From Aquatica leii (taxonomy: Eukaryota > Arthropoda > Insecta > Coleoptera > Lampyridae): a DNA stretch of 64,000 nt. The stretch is from assembly GCA_035610365.1 (NCBI GenBank), contig CM069432.1, positions 82,092,520 through 82,156,519 on the forward strand, given 5' to 3'. Made by a program: the position numbers and the translations under genes. Shown here one piece after another: positions 1 through 11,269 of the stretch (position 1 is the stretch's first letter; every line of letters begins with the position of its first letter). The notes beneath the pieces were generated by a model. That model was not told the origin of the DNA, did not search any database, and saw nothing but the letters and a program-made list of their open reading frames with translations.

Positions 1-970
1 AGAGAGAAACGCAATAACAGAAACACATTCACTGAGTATTCAGTGAATGTTTAAGAAAAAATATTGAATGTTTGTAAAATATATGTCGGAGGCACCGAAT
101 ATAAGCTTGCCTACGGCTATGGAATGCATACACGTGCACTCATTTGTTTGTGTTCCCATAAATTATGTTTAAAAGGTTTAGTCTTTGTAACTTAATAACT
201 TAGAATCAACCAATAAGGGTTTGATATTTTGTAATATTGCCTTTTATGGGCATAGGAACGCGTGTGAAATTACAATTTCATGTGAACGGAACGACACCAG
301 CTAGAAAAGGTAACTGGTAAGAAGGCAGATTGAAATGATATTTGGTGGTGACAACTTGATAAGATAAAAGAGCTGGTGTCGGATCGTTTGTTCCAGTGTT
401 GATCATTAAACGTTTATAAATTTAATTTTTATATTAATGAAATCAGTTTTGTTTGTTTGTGTTATTGACTTTGTTTGAAATTTGTACTCCTAACTTTTGC
501 TATAGTAAATAAATTATGTAAACGGTCAGTGTCGTGCGTTATTCACTTGTAATACATTGTCGATGCAGTTTAACCCAGCACAAACGCCCCACGAAGCCCC
601 TTCAATTATTTTCGATGCGTCTCTGACATATATAATAAATTTCTACAAATAATGTTGTAATATTCTTCTACTGAATACTTTTGTATTTTATTAATAAATA
701 ACGTTTTAACCAGACTTTTATTATTAATTTAATGTTACATCTTAAACAGATCTAATTACTACTAAAACTCCATGGCTGCTTATATATCTATGCGGAGATC
801 CACTTACGCTACTTATGACAAATGTTATATCAATATTCTGTAAACATTAAATTTTCCACTATACTGCATATTCACTAAATATACCAAATGGATATTCCGT
901 GAATATAGAAATGCATTCACTAATTGTGTATATAATATTTAAATTTTTAATAAATATACTTAAAATGTTT
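1..970. repeat. AT-rich dispersed repeat with ATTCACTGAATATTCAGTGAAT-type palindrome, split by the solo LTR
   Basis: Positions about 24-50 carry a near-perfect palindrome of the form CACTGANTATTCAGTG. The same palindrome and the sequence after it recur inverted at 54840-54965, where the two halves seen here (1-83 and from about 905) are closer together. This shows one repeat family split here by later DNA. Looser relatives lie at 3480-3720 and 56280-56440 (short direct motifs around TATTCACTAAATATGCAT). No coding potential is seen, so a MITE-like identity is inference. Confidence 0.45.
84..628. mobile_element. Solo LTR, 545 bp
   Basis: The block begins TGTCGGAGG and ends TCTCTGACA, so it has TG...CA ends with short inverted termini (TGTC/GACA). 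TATA flanks it at 80-83 and 629-632, which reads as a 4-bp target duplication. No internal retrotransposon sequence is attached. It interrupts an AT-rich repeat whose halves, 1-83 and about 905-970, run on in an inverted copy at 54840-54965. LTR family is not recognised. The weak point is that TATA is a low-complexity duplication in AT-rich DNA. Confidence 0.6.
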
Positions 971-1764
971 AATAAATATTGTATATTTGTTTGTATAGGC
1001 TATAAGATATTTATGCTTGTTAATTATACATTTGATTGATACACATTTCAAATTACAATTAATCATTAACGTTAATATACATTTTTGTCTTGTAGTTAAA
1101 GTTAAAATTTAATTTGAACAAAATAATTTTTAACATAGTTATATACAATGATAGTAGGTAGACTACATCTGACTCGGTTGCTTCTTTCGATGATGCTTTA
1201 TAACGAACAACTCCTAAATGTTAATAATTAATAAGAAAGTTAATTATTTAAGGACAGAAATGTGTTACAATACTTACTAAATACTAATTTTTTCAAATGT
1301 AATACTTAATAATCTGTTTTTCGTTTCACACTTTCCCACGACTACAAAAATAATTTTTAAGAATTCCGCACATATTTTTCGTTGTCTGATTTGATTATTA
1401 CAAACTAACTAAGTTGATCTTTTCGCAGCATTTAAATCCGTTTACGTGTTGGTTGCTCAAATCATGCAAGATAACAAATAATATGATAAAATTTAGAGGA
1501 AAATATAAATAAGAGTACATGAATCTGAATAACAAAATAACTATTTTTTAAAAATTTGCATAATTATGTTAATGTGTTATAGTATCGTTAAATAACTTAA
1601 AGAAGAGCAATATTTTATTATAGTCACTAAAACTTAACTTCAAACAAACGAGGTGTTACCACCGAGGACGGATAGAGCAGACTGACTTTCTCAGCCTAGT
1701 TCGATACACGGTTGCTTTCAGAGTTACATAAGTACCAGGAGTACTAGTATGTAATTATAATATA
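971..1764. other. No recognisable gene
   Basis: Very AT-rich sequence with stops in all frames. I see no repeat arms, coding frames or RNA genes. Confidence 0.5.
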
Positions 1765-2358
1765 GTCCTCGCAATTTTACTTTCGATGCACGTCATTAAC
1801 GTCAGTGACGTAGTTATTCAACCATGTTGTCGGTATTATCGTGTAAACTTACTCTTTTCAATCTTTTCGTACATTCTTAATATTACATTGCGAATTACGT
1901 TTTCATTAAATGTTTCTACATTCGTAACAGGTGTACTACGCTTACGTTTTGAGGAGATCTAAGAACCTCGTTGTTAGCAACCGCTGTACATACAGAAATA
2001 ACTGTAGAATATATGTATGTATTACCACAATTTAAATATTATGTAAAAGGGTACCTCTCGCACAGCATTTACTGATATCAATGGACCACCATTATCTCGT
2101 TCAAGCTCAAAATAGTACAGTTTTGTATCAAAAATAATTATAAAAAACAATGAGCACTTTGACATATTACTTTGACGTAAAAAACACAAATTAAATTTGA
2201 CAGATGCCAACAACGCTGCAACTTTAGTAAGCACACCAACAACGCGACAAAAAAAAATTCAATAGGACAATTCGGTATTTATTTATTTTTTGCTATAAAT
2301 AGGGTGGTATGAATTTTACGTCATTAGTGACGTGCATCGAAAGTTAAATTGCGAGAAC
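1765..2358. mobile_element. TIR element (MITE-like), 594 bp
   Basis: The ends are inverted repeats of about 33 bp. The left reads GTCCTCGCAATTTTACTTTC and runs on into GATGCACGTCA, and the right end is its near-complement. TA (possibly TATA) flanks both sides, as expected of Tc1/mariner-type target duplication. Internal sequence has no transposase and holds one TATA-like box near 2295. It is probably a non-autonomous derivative. Confidence 0.65.
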
Positions 2359-3768
2359 TATATAATATAACATAATGTATAAATTAGCATATATGTACGG
2401 TTTTATTAATTAAATATCTTTAATTTAGACGTCTTAACATACAAAAGTACACGTGTATATAATATATTTATGTAATCAATTTTGTAACGTCCCGTTTGAG
2501 TTCATTACAATTAAAATTCAATTTTACATTCGTTTATTTTTTGCAACTAATATTGCACGTAAATTTATTCAGTTTGGCAACGTCGCGTTGTTTTAACCGA
2601 CTTGAGTGTAGCTGAAAATTTGCACTTCCGCTGGGGCCACGCTTGGCGTGCGTGTCGTAGTGATGCGGGGAAGTCAAATTTTCTTGATTATGGCGTAAAA
2701 ACCCATGTAATTTAATTTTTATTCATTCCATCTAATTATTGGTGAGTTTACCTTTATTTTGATATAATTTTTCTATTGAATTCAACATTTTTAGTGATTT
2801 CGCAATGTTGCGCAATAGTTAAGACAAAGGAATTTATTTTGAAGACCGTTGCATTGAAGGTGTAACGTGAGTACAGCATGTCATTTAAAAAACCATTCTA
2901 ATTATTTATATTTAGGGTCTTTCTTTTTATTGGATCTTTTATTTTTATTCTGGATCTTTCATTCTGGTTTTGTCGTTTAATTACTGTATTTTCCGTCATT
3001 GGTTTTATGCTTGCTGGTGTGGTTGGAAATCTACATTGCTGTTGAAGAATTTTATCACGTTAACCAAGATGTGCTAAAAATAGAAGATATCCGATAACGT
3101 TATATTAAACATGGTGAGTCAATTGGAATTAAGTTACTGCATTTTACATTCAAGTAATCAAATTGTGTTATTAAAACTTTTCACTCGATAACAAGTCAAA
3201 CGTTTACGACATTTGCATTTAATATCAATAATTAATAATTAGATGTAAGATTTTACGCTTTTTATTCATCACCGATTTAAAGGTGGTTGGCGCCCTAATA
3301 TTTTATTTTAAATCCTGTTTTATTTCTAATATGTTTAATTCAAATATTGTTCATTGTTCTCTAATGTAAATAGTATATTAAGTTATAGTTAATAAATTAA
3401 CGGAGTTCACGTCTTTGTATTTACTTGCATTCAACCCATACCCAGAAGTCTGTGCTTACGATTGCTGCCGTGGTCAAATTATTATTTTTACTTTTATTGT
3501 ACATTCTTTATTTCGAAATATTTTTTATTTTACAATTTTATTAGCACATTCTTTAAATATATTTATAATGTTTTCTGTATATTCATGGAAAATACAATTA
3601 TAAATATTCACTAAATATGCATGAAATATTTTGAATGTATTTTAAATATTGTGAACGTATTTTGAATATACTATAAATATAATATCTATAAAACCTTAAT
3701 AAATATCCTGATCGATCAATAAAGAATAAATCTTTTAGTTATAAATCTAACACATAAGCCAAGCATCC
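2359..3768. other. Unassigned AT-rich region
   Basis: No convincing coding frame. A locally GC-richer patch at about 2575-2690 (CGTCGCGTTG, GGGGCCACGC) stands out, and GT-AG-like intron signals follow it at about 2740 and 2870, but I could not build an exon with protein-like content. Part of 3480-3720 belongs to the dispersed AT-rich repeat also seen at 56.3 kb. Confidence 0.35.
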
Positions 3769-3798
3769 ACAAATTATAGTTTCCGTGTCCGGAAAATT

Positions 3799-3915
3799 CA
3801 CCGCCAGCAATTTATCGTCAGTGCTTCATCGCCAGCAATTTACCGCCTCAGCAATTCATCGCCAGCAATTCACCGCTTCAGCAATTCATCGCCAGCAATT
3901 CACCGCTTCAGCAAT
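3799..3915. repeat. 30-bp minisatellite, about 4 units
   Basis: The unit GCCAGCAATTCACCGCTTCA plus a ten-base tail (GCAATTCATC) repeats with a 30-bp period. GCCAGCAATT starts at 3831, 3861 and 3891, with a degenerate unit at about 3803. No coding relevance is apparent. Confidence 0.8.
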
Positions 3916-3935
3916 ACGCCGGTAATTATAAAGTA

Positions 3936-4195
3936 TTAACACGTTGACTACGGCAAGCTAAAAACGTTATTTGTCATTCACTGCGTTACATATTCTTTGC
4001 GATATGTAGATCAACTTTCTCGTCGTGCGATACATAGCCCTGAGGAAACTGAAGTATTTATGAATTTTTCTTGTAAATTCTTTTTGACGATGTTGCACAC
4101 AACGCACAGAATACATATTTTTAAAAAATTGTTGCCGCACAGTGGTAATACACGGTACAGTGCGCCAGGGATATGTAACGCAGTCAACGTGTTAA
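3936..4195. mobile_element. piggyBac-like MITE with TTAA target sites
   Basis: TTAA at 3936-3939 and 4192-4195 flanks ends reading CACGTTGACTACGG and, inverted, CACGTTGACTGCG. TTAA duplication with a CACGTTGACTGC-type terminus is typical of piggyBac-family elements. At 252 bp it is too short for a transposase, so it is non-autonomous. The short open frame inside shows no transposase similarity. Confidence 0.75.
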
Positions 4196-4253
4196 AGGGT
4201 GCTAAAACCGGTGTTATGCATAGATAATTTAATTTTTATCTAGATGAGATAAT
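4196..4253. mobile_element. Left part of a TAGATAAT-type hAT MITE (other half after 10106)
   Basis: ATAGATAATTTAATTTTTAT and ATCTAGATGAG here, and TAGATAATTTTCAATTTTTT at 10109 onward, belong to the same AT-rich family as the complete copy at 60444-60850. The gag-only LTR element (4254-10106) separates the halves. Both outer ends are decayed, so its exact extent is uncertain. Confidence 0.45.
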
Positions 4254-4263
4254 TGTAAGAAAT

Positions 4264-4411
4264 TGTAATGAGTCTGCGCTAAGCATGACGTCATGGGCAT
4301 ATGCATAGGCATGGGCAGCCATTATGATTATCACGATGTAGTTAAGTTAAGTGTGTATTGAAGTTCATTAAAAATAAAATACTTAAATAAAGGTGATTTA
4401 TAAATATAACA
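4264..4411 (+). repeat. 5' LTR of Mag-like element 1
   Basis: 148 bp, TGTAATGAGT...ATATAACA, identical to 8714-8861. It contains the CRE-like palindrome TGACGTCA at 4287-4294. No canonical TATA box is obvious, although TTTATAAATATAAC sits at the 3' end. Confidence 0.95.
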
Positions 4412-4429
4412 TGGCGCAGTCGTAAAATA
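4412..4429 (+). promoter_or_regulatory. Primer-binding site
   Basis: TGGCGCAGTCG begins immediately after the 5' LTR. The same 11 bases follow the 5' LTR of the second Mag-like element, on the minus strand ending at 43360, so both elements use the same primer type. Assignment to tRNA-Ser is from knowledge of related Ty3/gypsy elements. Confidence 0.8.
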
Positions 4430-4494
4430 AAATTAGCGGTGAACTTACGTGAACTAAATATATATATAAAAAAGAAAAAAAGTGAGGTATAGTT

Positions 4495-7400
4495 ATGGAG
4501 TTTTTGAAACAACCGAAATCGATGTCCTTGGAGGGTAATCAAGCACTATCGTGGAAAAAGTTTAAGGAAAACATGGAATTATACATGGTGGGAAGTGCGT
4601 GTAAAACAAAGGAAAAGGCGATACAAGCGGCAGTAATACTACATTGCGTAGGAGAAGAAGTAAGAGATATTTTTAATACGTTAGAGTTAAGTGACGAAGA
4701 AAAGGAGGACCCGAAAGTAATTATGACTAAATTAAATGATTATTTTTTACCGAAAAAGAATATCAGCGTCGAAAGACATAAATTTAACACTCGAGTTCAA
4801 GAAGTAAGTGAAACGTTTGACGTATTTTTATCCGATTTACGTAAAATAGCGTCTTGTTGCGAATTTGGAGCAATTAAAGATGAACTAATAAAAGATAGGA
4901 TTGTATGTGGAATTCATAATCCAAAAATAAAGGACAGATTACTGAGAGAAACAAAATTAGATATGACAAGAGCTATTGAAATTTGCAAGGCAGCGGAAGA
5001 AACTGATAAGCACATAAAGAAATTAATAGATCAAGCAAAAAGCGTGGGTGAGGTGAAAACTAAAGAAAATGAAGCGACATACAGTAATAGGAGATGGTGC
5101 CAAGATCAAGATAACAGAAATATACAGACATCGCGAGGGGTAAAGGCAGGTACAAGTACGAATGTTAGCAGAAATCAACCAAGGTCAAATTCATACAAAG
5201 GTAGTGTTAAACAGGGATATACAAAACGCATATCAAACAACATACAGGGGTATACAAAACATACTGGTTATTACGCTGAGGGCTGTTCAAGATGTGGTTA
5301 TGAGTCTCACCAGTTAAATAATTGTCCAGCACAAGGAAAAAAGTGTAATAAATGTGGTAATGGAAACCATTTTGCGCGAATGTGTAAATGGAAAATGGAT
5401 CATTCACGGAGAGGTAAAGCAGTAAATCTGGTGGAATCAGAAGGGAATACAGCAGCATCAGAAACGGATGAAGAATACGTAATAGGTTGTATTGATGATG
5501 TATCAAGTAATAAAAATGATTGGTTTATTAATGTAAAAATATTAGATTTGGGTAACAAGCATGCAGTCTTAAAATGTAAGCTTGATTGTGGTGCCCAAAT
5601 TAATGTTTTGCCAGAAGTGTTATTCAAAAATATGGGCTGTAATTTGATTAAACATAAAATTGCTGTTACAGGTTATGGTGGAAGGAAACTGAATGCTGTA
5701 GGATCTTGTAACTTGCGTGTAAGGATTAATGAAAAGGAAACGATGCTAAAGTTCATTGTAATCGATGCTGGACCTAATGCCATTCCACTTATTGGTATAG
5801 AGACCATAAAAGAACTAGACTTGTTAAAATGTAACTATGTTAATATGGTGAGTAAGGGTGCAGACCTGGACTGTGTTTTAGAGAAAAATAGAGATTTATT
5901 TAACGGTTTAGGTCACATAAATATCAAACCGTATGAATTTACTGTTGACCCAGATTGCAAACCTTCTGTGGTACCTTGTCGTAAAGTTCCGTTTGCCCTC
6001 ATGTCAGATTTAAAAGTAGAATTGGAAAAAATGGTTAAAGACTGTGTAATTACTAAAGTAATTAAGCCGACTAAATTTGTTAACCCAATAGTATTAGTAA
6101 AAAAGGCAAAGGGAGGGATAAGAATTTGTTTGGATCCTCAAAACTTAAATAGGGCTTTAAAAAGGGAACATTATGAGTTACCAACATTTGACGAAATAAC
6201 TAATGAAGTAAGGGGTTCAAATTATTTTACAACACTTGATGCTAATAAGGGATTTTGGCAAATTGGGTTGGGGGAGTCATCATCGGAATTGACAACATTT
6301 GCAACTCCCATCGGTAGATTTAGGTTCTTGCGATTACCATTTGGTTTGTCCATATCACCCGAAATCTTTCATAGAACGTTTAACGAAATTTTTGGCGGTA
6401 TTAAGGGTGTCAAAATTTACATTGACGACTTGATTATTCACTCGAAAACAGTTGAGGAGCATATTGAAATATTAAATGAAGTTTTTAATAGGGCTAGGGA
6501 ATCAGGTGTTAAATTTAACAAAGAAAAAAATCAGATTATGGTAAATACAGTTAAATATGTAGGGCACATTTTGACTAAAGAAGGAATACAAATGGATATC
6601 GATAAAATTGAGGCGATAAAAAGAATAGAAACACCACAAAATCAAAAGGACGTTTCTAGATTTTTGGGAATGATAACTTACGTATCAAAATTTATACCAA
6701 ATTGTTCTAAATTGACGGTGAACCTGAGAAATTTAGTAAAAAAAAATGTTGTTTGGGAATGGACTTATGAGCATGCACGAGAGTTCAATAAACTAAAAGA
6801 AATACTAGTGAGTAATCCAGTGTTAAAATACTATGATGAAACGAAACAGATAATATTACAAGTAGATAGTTCTAAAGACGGGATGGGGGCGGTATTACTT
6901 CAAGAGAATAATCCTGTTGCGTATGCTTCAAAGTCTTTGTCAGAAGCACAACAAAATTACGCACAAATAGAAAAGGAAACTTTGGCGATTCTGTTTGGCT
7001 GCCGAAGGTTTCATCAGTACCTGTATGGCAGAAAATTTATTGTGGAATCTGACCATAAACCGTTGGAATCAATTTTTAAAAAACCACTAAACAAATGTCC
7101 TCTTAGGTTACAAAGGTTTAGAATTAGTTTGCAAAATTACGATTTTGATTTAAAATACAAACCAGGTACACAATTATACATTGCCGACACTTTATCAAGA
7201 GCAAGTTATGATGATAAGAATTTTAAACTAGAGGAAGCTGAATATGAAGCTCAGTTATATTTCATAAACTACATTAATGTTAGTCCAAAAAGATTTAACG
7301 AAATTCAAGAAGAAACAGGTAAAGACGAGGAACTGATTGAATTAGCAAGTGTAATTAAAAACGGGTGGCCAATGCACAAACATCAAAGTAATAATCTGAT

Positions 7401-8672
7401 AAGACCGTATTGGATTGTAAGGGATGAATTAGTTATGTATAAGGGCATTATTTATAAAGGTTGTCAAATGGTGATTCCGAAATCACTCAGAAGAAATATA
7501 TTAATTAAGTTGCATTACAATCACTTAGGCATGCAAAAATCACTGTTAAGGGCAAAAGAAATCGTTTATTGGCCAAATTTAAATTCAGAATTAGTAAATT
7601 TAATTAAAAATTGTCAAGCATGTCTGACTTTCCAAAATAGTCAACAAAAGGAATTATTAATTAGTAAACCAATACCACATGGTCCTTGGGAGGCTGTTTC
7701 GGCAGATTTTTTTAAATACAAAGGAAATGACTATTTAATTATTGTAGATAACTATTCTAAATATCCGAAATTGAATGCATGTCCACAAAAACCACTAGTA
7801 ATGAAGTTATTAAATGCTTTAAAACAATTTTTCGCGATTAGGTAAACCAGAAATTCTTTATAGTGATAATGGACCACAATTTATTAATAACGAGTTTCAG
7901 AATTTTTTAAACGAGTGGGAAGTTACTCATCAAACGTCATCACCTAAATACCCCCAGTCAAATGGATTTATAGAACGGCACATACAAACTATAAAGAAAA
8001 TTATGAAAAAAGCTGATTATGATAACAAAGATATATATTTAGCTCTGCTCGAATACAGAAATACCCCAATAAGCGTAGAAATACCGTCTTCAGCAGAATT
8101 GTTATTTCAAAGAAAATTAAGAGGAATATTACCCATTGGTGTTAAAACAAAAAATACAAATACTAAATATAGGAAAATGTTTGAAAAATATCAAAACAAT
8201 CAATGTAGGTATTATAATCATAATGCAAAAAATTTACCACCAATTAAAAAAGGGGATAGGGTACTAATGCAGAATAAAAATAGGGTATGGGAACCAGGCA
8301 CAGTAGTCAGAAACAAATGCGAATCGACCGAGGTCATACAATGTATTATTAGACAAAAACCTGAAAGTTTATGGTAGAAATCGAAAAGTAATTAAGCAGT
8401 TAAATAATGAGTACAATAATGAGGCAAACGAGATTTACGATAAAATTCTTGATGAAAGGTTGCATAGGGATTTGCAGGTGGAGAACAGTAATAGCAAAAC
8501 ATTAAATGAACGTAGTCAAGTTCATGTTTCGCAAGATATGCAAACTAGTTCTGCACCTGAAATAAATGTAAATACTAATAAGGCAAATGGCTTCAGTTAT
8601 TGTCAGGTTACAAGATCTGGCAGAGTCTCAAGACCTCCCAATTATTTAAGAAATGCTTTTGTTAAACATTAG
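4495..8672 (+). pseudogene. Gag-Pol polyprotein of Mag-like element 1 (two one-base frame breaks)
   Basis: One frame runs from ATG 4495 to 7845 (1116 aa). The gag part has a W-rich N-terminus, then two CX2CX4HX4C zinc knuckles at residues 264-277 and 284-297. The protease motif is DCGA (Asp364), where DTGA or DSGA is usual. The reverse transcriptase active site is YIDD (Asp644/645), RNase H starts near VDSSKDG (Asp791), and the integrase has an HHCC finger (His1007, Cys1040, Cys1043) and the first core Asp (1071). The frame breaks at a T5 run (7828-7832). The second Asp (7865) and the Glu (7973) lie in the next frame with DX35E spacing. A second break near 8327 separates the integrase tail, which ends at 8672. 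Both breaks look like one surplus base. Confidence 0.93.
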
Positions 8673-8713
8673 AATGTAAATAAATAAATTTAAAAAAAAA
8701 AAAAAGCGGGGGA

Positions 8714-8861
8714 TGTAATGAGTCTGCGCTAAGCATGACGTCATGGGCATATGCATAGGCATGGGCAGCCATTATGATTATCACGATGTAGTTAAGTTAA
8801 GTGTGTATTGAAGTTCATTAAAAATAAAATACTTAAATAAAGGTGATTTATAAATATAACA
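8714..8861 (+). repeat. 3' LTR of Mag-like element 1
   Basis: Identical to 4264-4411 base by base as read. It is preceded by an A-run and the polypurine tract ending in GGGGGA, and followed by the GAAAT duplication. Confidence 0.95.
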
Positions 8862-8911
8862 GAAATAACTTCGTCTTAAATAACTGTTTTATTCCCTTAC
8901 TGTCGCTTACA

Positions 8912-9160
8912 TTCGGCGATCCTGGCCGTCCTCGGGCTTGTGTGGACAGCTAAAACACATAATACATGTTAAAATGTATTATACTATTGATCAGGTCTAC
9001 AATTTTTTTTATATGGCACGTTTGCCTGAGATCCGTTGATCTCTAAAACTTATAAGAACGTTTACGTGAAATCCGTCGATCTCTAACTTATAGGCACGTT
9101 TGCCTGAGATCCGTTGATCTCTAAAGCTTATAATCACTCACTTTGAGCGTCTTTATGTGG
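8912..9160. repeat. 39-bp tandem repeat, 3 units, in the gag-only element
   Basis: Units built on GCCTGAGATCCGTTGATCTC repeat at about 9013-9055, 9056-9091 (variant ACGTGAAATCCGTCGATCTC) and 9092-9131. The array lies between the pol remnant and the left LTR, where LTR elements often have a 3' untranslated region. Confidence 0.7.
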
Positions 9161-9235
9161 TCAACAGAAACCACCGTACGGTCTTGAATGTTTCGGACAA
9201 TTTGAAAATTTTATAAAGGCCTTTCAGATCAACTT
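9120..9235 (-). pseudogene. C-terminal remnant of a gypsy-type pol
   Basis: The minus strand reads a short frame containing NIQDRTVVSVDHIKTLKVSD before a stop. This resembles the typical integrase C-terminal ending in which 'V..VSVDHLKP' closes the polyprotein. It directly follows the gag remnant, so protease, RT, RNase H and the integrase core have been deleted between them. The assignment rests on a short motif. Confidence 0.5.
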
Positions 9236-9912
9236 GTACTTGGCGTATCGTTAGCATTGCCTGACATGCTACCTAACGTATTTAAATACGCATATAACGT
9301 ATTAGCGTCCGTATCTCTAGCTGCTCGAATAGTACGTGCAATATTTTTATCCTTTGTAACTCCAATTACGGCATCGATTAAGTATTCATCACGAATTTGC
9401 AAATTTAACGACCTTACCTTTGACAGTTTTTGAAAATGATAATCTTCTAACGCTTGGCCTGGCAATTTGAGACATCTTTTAATAAATTAGAAAATGGAAC
9501 AAACTTACGGAAATGTTCAATCATATTGTATTTGATATCATCCCATGATTCATCGTACTTCATTTGTTTGTCGTACCATTGACGTGCATTTCCTTTTAAA
9601 CGAGAAGATATTGCCCTAACAATCGAATCACCATTTCATTTGTATCTTCCTGCTAACTTATCCACTCGTTTTACCCATTGTTCCACTACCAGGTCGTCCT
9701 TCGCGGGATTATATATTGGAATTAAAAGTTCATCGCTTAAATGCATAGCCGATGAAGGCTTATTTTTTAAATCCTTAATTTCCCGCTTTAACCTTTTTAC
9801 AACTCTTAAAAGGGAGGTATTATCAGACGACGCCAAAGAACTCGAACTCGAAGTGTTACATCTTTTACGTCCCTTTTTGTCCTTTTTAATTTTTGGTATA
9901 TCCTACTTCTGA
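9229..9912 (-). pseudogene. Gag fragment of the gag-only LTR element
   Basis: Two overlapping minus-strand stretches (9836-9636 and 9465-9229) and the DNA between them encode a gag-like product in broken frames. It has a basic coiled-coil N-terminus (KRLKREIKDLKNK), an IPIYNPAKDDLVVEQWVKRV segment, a GNARQWYD-type helix in the gap, and an EDYHFQKL...DAVI block before the C-terminus. This order matches the gag fold of Ty3/gypsy elements. At least two frame changes are needed. There is no zinc knuckle. Confidence 0.7.
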
Positions 9913-10106
9913 ATTTGTAAGAAATAACGTCTAAAATAACTGTTTTATTCCCTTATACACTTTATGCTCAAAACTAGCGATCCGTACAATACAACGTAAA
10001 CTTATAGCATGCTAACGTAACTCAATCATAATAGGTATCCGTCGTTATCCCCAATGACTAACGCTAAGATAACAATGGCACGCGTGAAAGATCAATGTCG
10101 CTTACA

Positions 10107-10340
10107 TAATAGATAATTTTCAATTTTTTTATGTAGATACCGATTTAGATACAAGTTGAAGAATTTGTCTAGATAATAGATAAGATAATTTATAATTTAC
10201 GTAGATGATACGAAAGATGATTCTATCAAACAGATACAAACAGGTAATAAGTTTAATTGACTGTTACCATTTAATTATTCTCATGTAGGTACGTAAATGT
10301 ACAATATGATCTCATAAAAGAATAAACACTAATTCATTGT
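10107..10340. mobile_element. Right part of a TAGATAAT-type hAT MITE
   Basis: Sequence resumes after the gag-only element with TAGATAATTTTCAATTTTTT and further TAGATA motifs up to about 10210. It belongs to the family of the complete MITE at 60444-60850 and is decayed at its right end. Confidence 0.4.
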
Positions 10341-10634
10341 TTATTAAATTTACTAATTAAGAAAGCAAAAAACAAATTTAAAAAAAACAAAAATTGAAAA
10401 AAAACATGACAGCAACGTTATTGGTTTAATGACCTACTATTATAACATATAAAACAAATTTCATCATTTACAAATATTGATACAATATGGTCTTTTCAAA
10501 CTTACCAGGCATAATAAATGCAAAGACATTTGCTGAGATATACTAAAAGTATCTATTTCAGTTACACTAGAACGCAAATTAGAAAAACGATAAAACTGAT
10601 ACACTAACAATACATTACACAGCATAGCAAGTAA

Positions 10635-10800
10635 TACGGTACAACCTCGGTAATCCGGAATTCGATACACCGGATTCTTTTGCAACCCGGATGGACATTT
10701 TCATAACATTATGTACTTTATAGTCCGCAATTTTTTATATGGTAATCCAAATCACCCGTTTTTCGTGGATTTACAACAAGCCCAGACGGGCATTTGTGAC
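10635..10800. mobile_element. Tigger/pogo-type terminal remnant
   Basis: CCTCGGTAATCCGGAATTCG and the nearby CACCGGATTC...AACCCGGATG resemble the terminal repeats of Tigger/pogo elements, which read as TAATCCGG-type motifs. There is no transposase next to it. A Tigger-type transposase remnant does occur at 62-63 kb. This is a family-resemblance call only. Confidence 0.35.
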
Positions 10801-10860
10801 TCGTTTGAATTTACGCGTTAAACATTGAATTCGTTACTAGACAAACAGCAATGTAAGCGT

Positions 10861-11090
10861 GCAGCAATATTGTCATCACAAATTTCGAGGCTTGAAGCAA
10901 GTTTGCTTGAAGTTGACTAAGGAAGCAATAACAAGCTTGTGATAACCTTGTCTCGAGAAACTTGCAGCAATATTGTCATGACAAGTTTGGAGACTTGCAG
11001 CAAGTTTGCTGGAAGTTGACTAAGGAAGCAATAACAAGCTTATGACAACCTTGTTTCGACAAACTTCTAGCAATATTGTTACATCTTGCA
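10861..11090. repeat. 103-bp tandem repeat, 2.2 units
   Basis: GCAGCAATATTGTCAT starts at 10861 and 10964, and a third unit starts near 11067 (AGCAATATTGTTA). Each unit contains GAAGTTGACTAAGGAAGCAA and AACAAGCTT. The units differ by a few substitutions. Confidence 0.8.
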
Positions 11091-11269
11091 ATGACAAGAT
11101 TTGAATTTGCAGAAATATTATTGAAATATATAATCGCAAGACTTACTTACTTACAGACATATTAACATTGCTTGTCATGTTTCAGTAATATTACTGTACT
11201 TTGAAGAAAGGTACAAAGAAAAACAAAAAATGATTATGGTTATTGATATTGTAATTAAATAAATAGATC

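Larger units (their letters stand above)
4264..8861 (+). mobile_element. Mag-like Ty3/gypsy LTR retrotransposon, nearly intact
   Basis: The two 148-bp LTRs (4264-4411 and 8714-8861) are identical by eye, with TG...CA ends and a perfect 5-bp duplication GAAAT (4259-4263, 8862-8866). The primer-binding site TGGCGCAGTCG follows the first LTR at 4412 and suits a tRNA-Ser primer. A polypurine tract, AAGCGGGGGA, lies just before the second LTR. Short LTRs, this primer site, a fused gag-pol frame and no env fit the Mag lineage. Identical LTRs imply recent insertion or recent gene conversion. Two one-base frame breaks lie in pol. Confidence 0.95.
4254..10106 (-). mobile_element. Internally deleted gag-only LTR retrotransposon, host of the first Mag-like insertion
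   Basis: The element starts TGTAAGAAATAAC, ends GTCGCTTACA and is flanked by TAAT on both sides (4250-4253, 10107-10110). The right LTR spans about 9916-10106. The left LTR is 4254-4263 plus 8867-8911 and has an internal deletion. Between the LTRs are a gag fragment and only the last codons of a pol frame, so almost all of pol is missing. The sequence inside the right LTR, read on the minus strand (ATTCAGAAGTAGGATATACC), could be a tRNA-Leu-type primer site, but this is tentative. The Mag-like element sits inside the left LTR. Confidence 0.65.

Noticed and set aside
3415..3603. 62-codon plus-strand open frame
   Set aside because: Lies in an AT-rich dispersed repeat, with hydrophobic composition typical of random T-rich sequence.
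5207..5506. 99-codon minus-strand open frame within gag-pol
   Set aside because: Antisense shadow of the zinc-knuckle region of Mag-like element 1.
4495..8672. Retroviral env downstream of pol in Mag-like element 1
   Set aside because: Only the integrase tail lies between the last frame break and the polypurine tract. No signal peptide or membrane segment is present.
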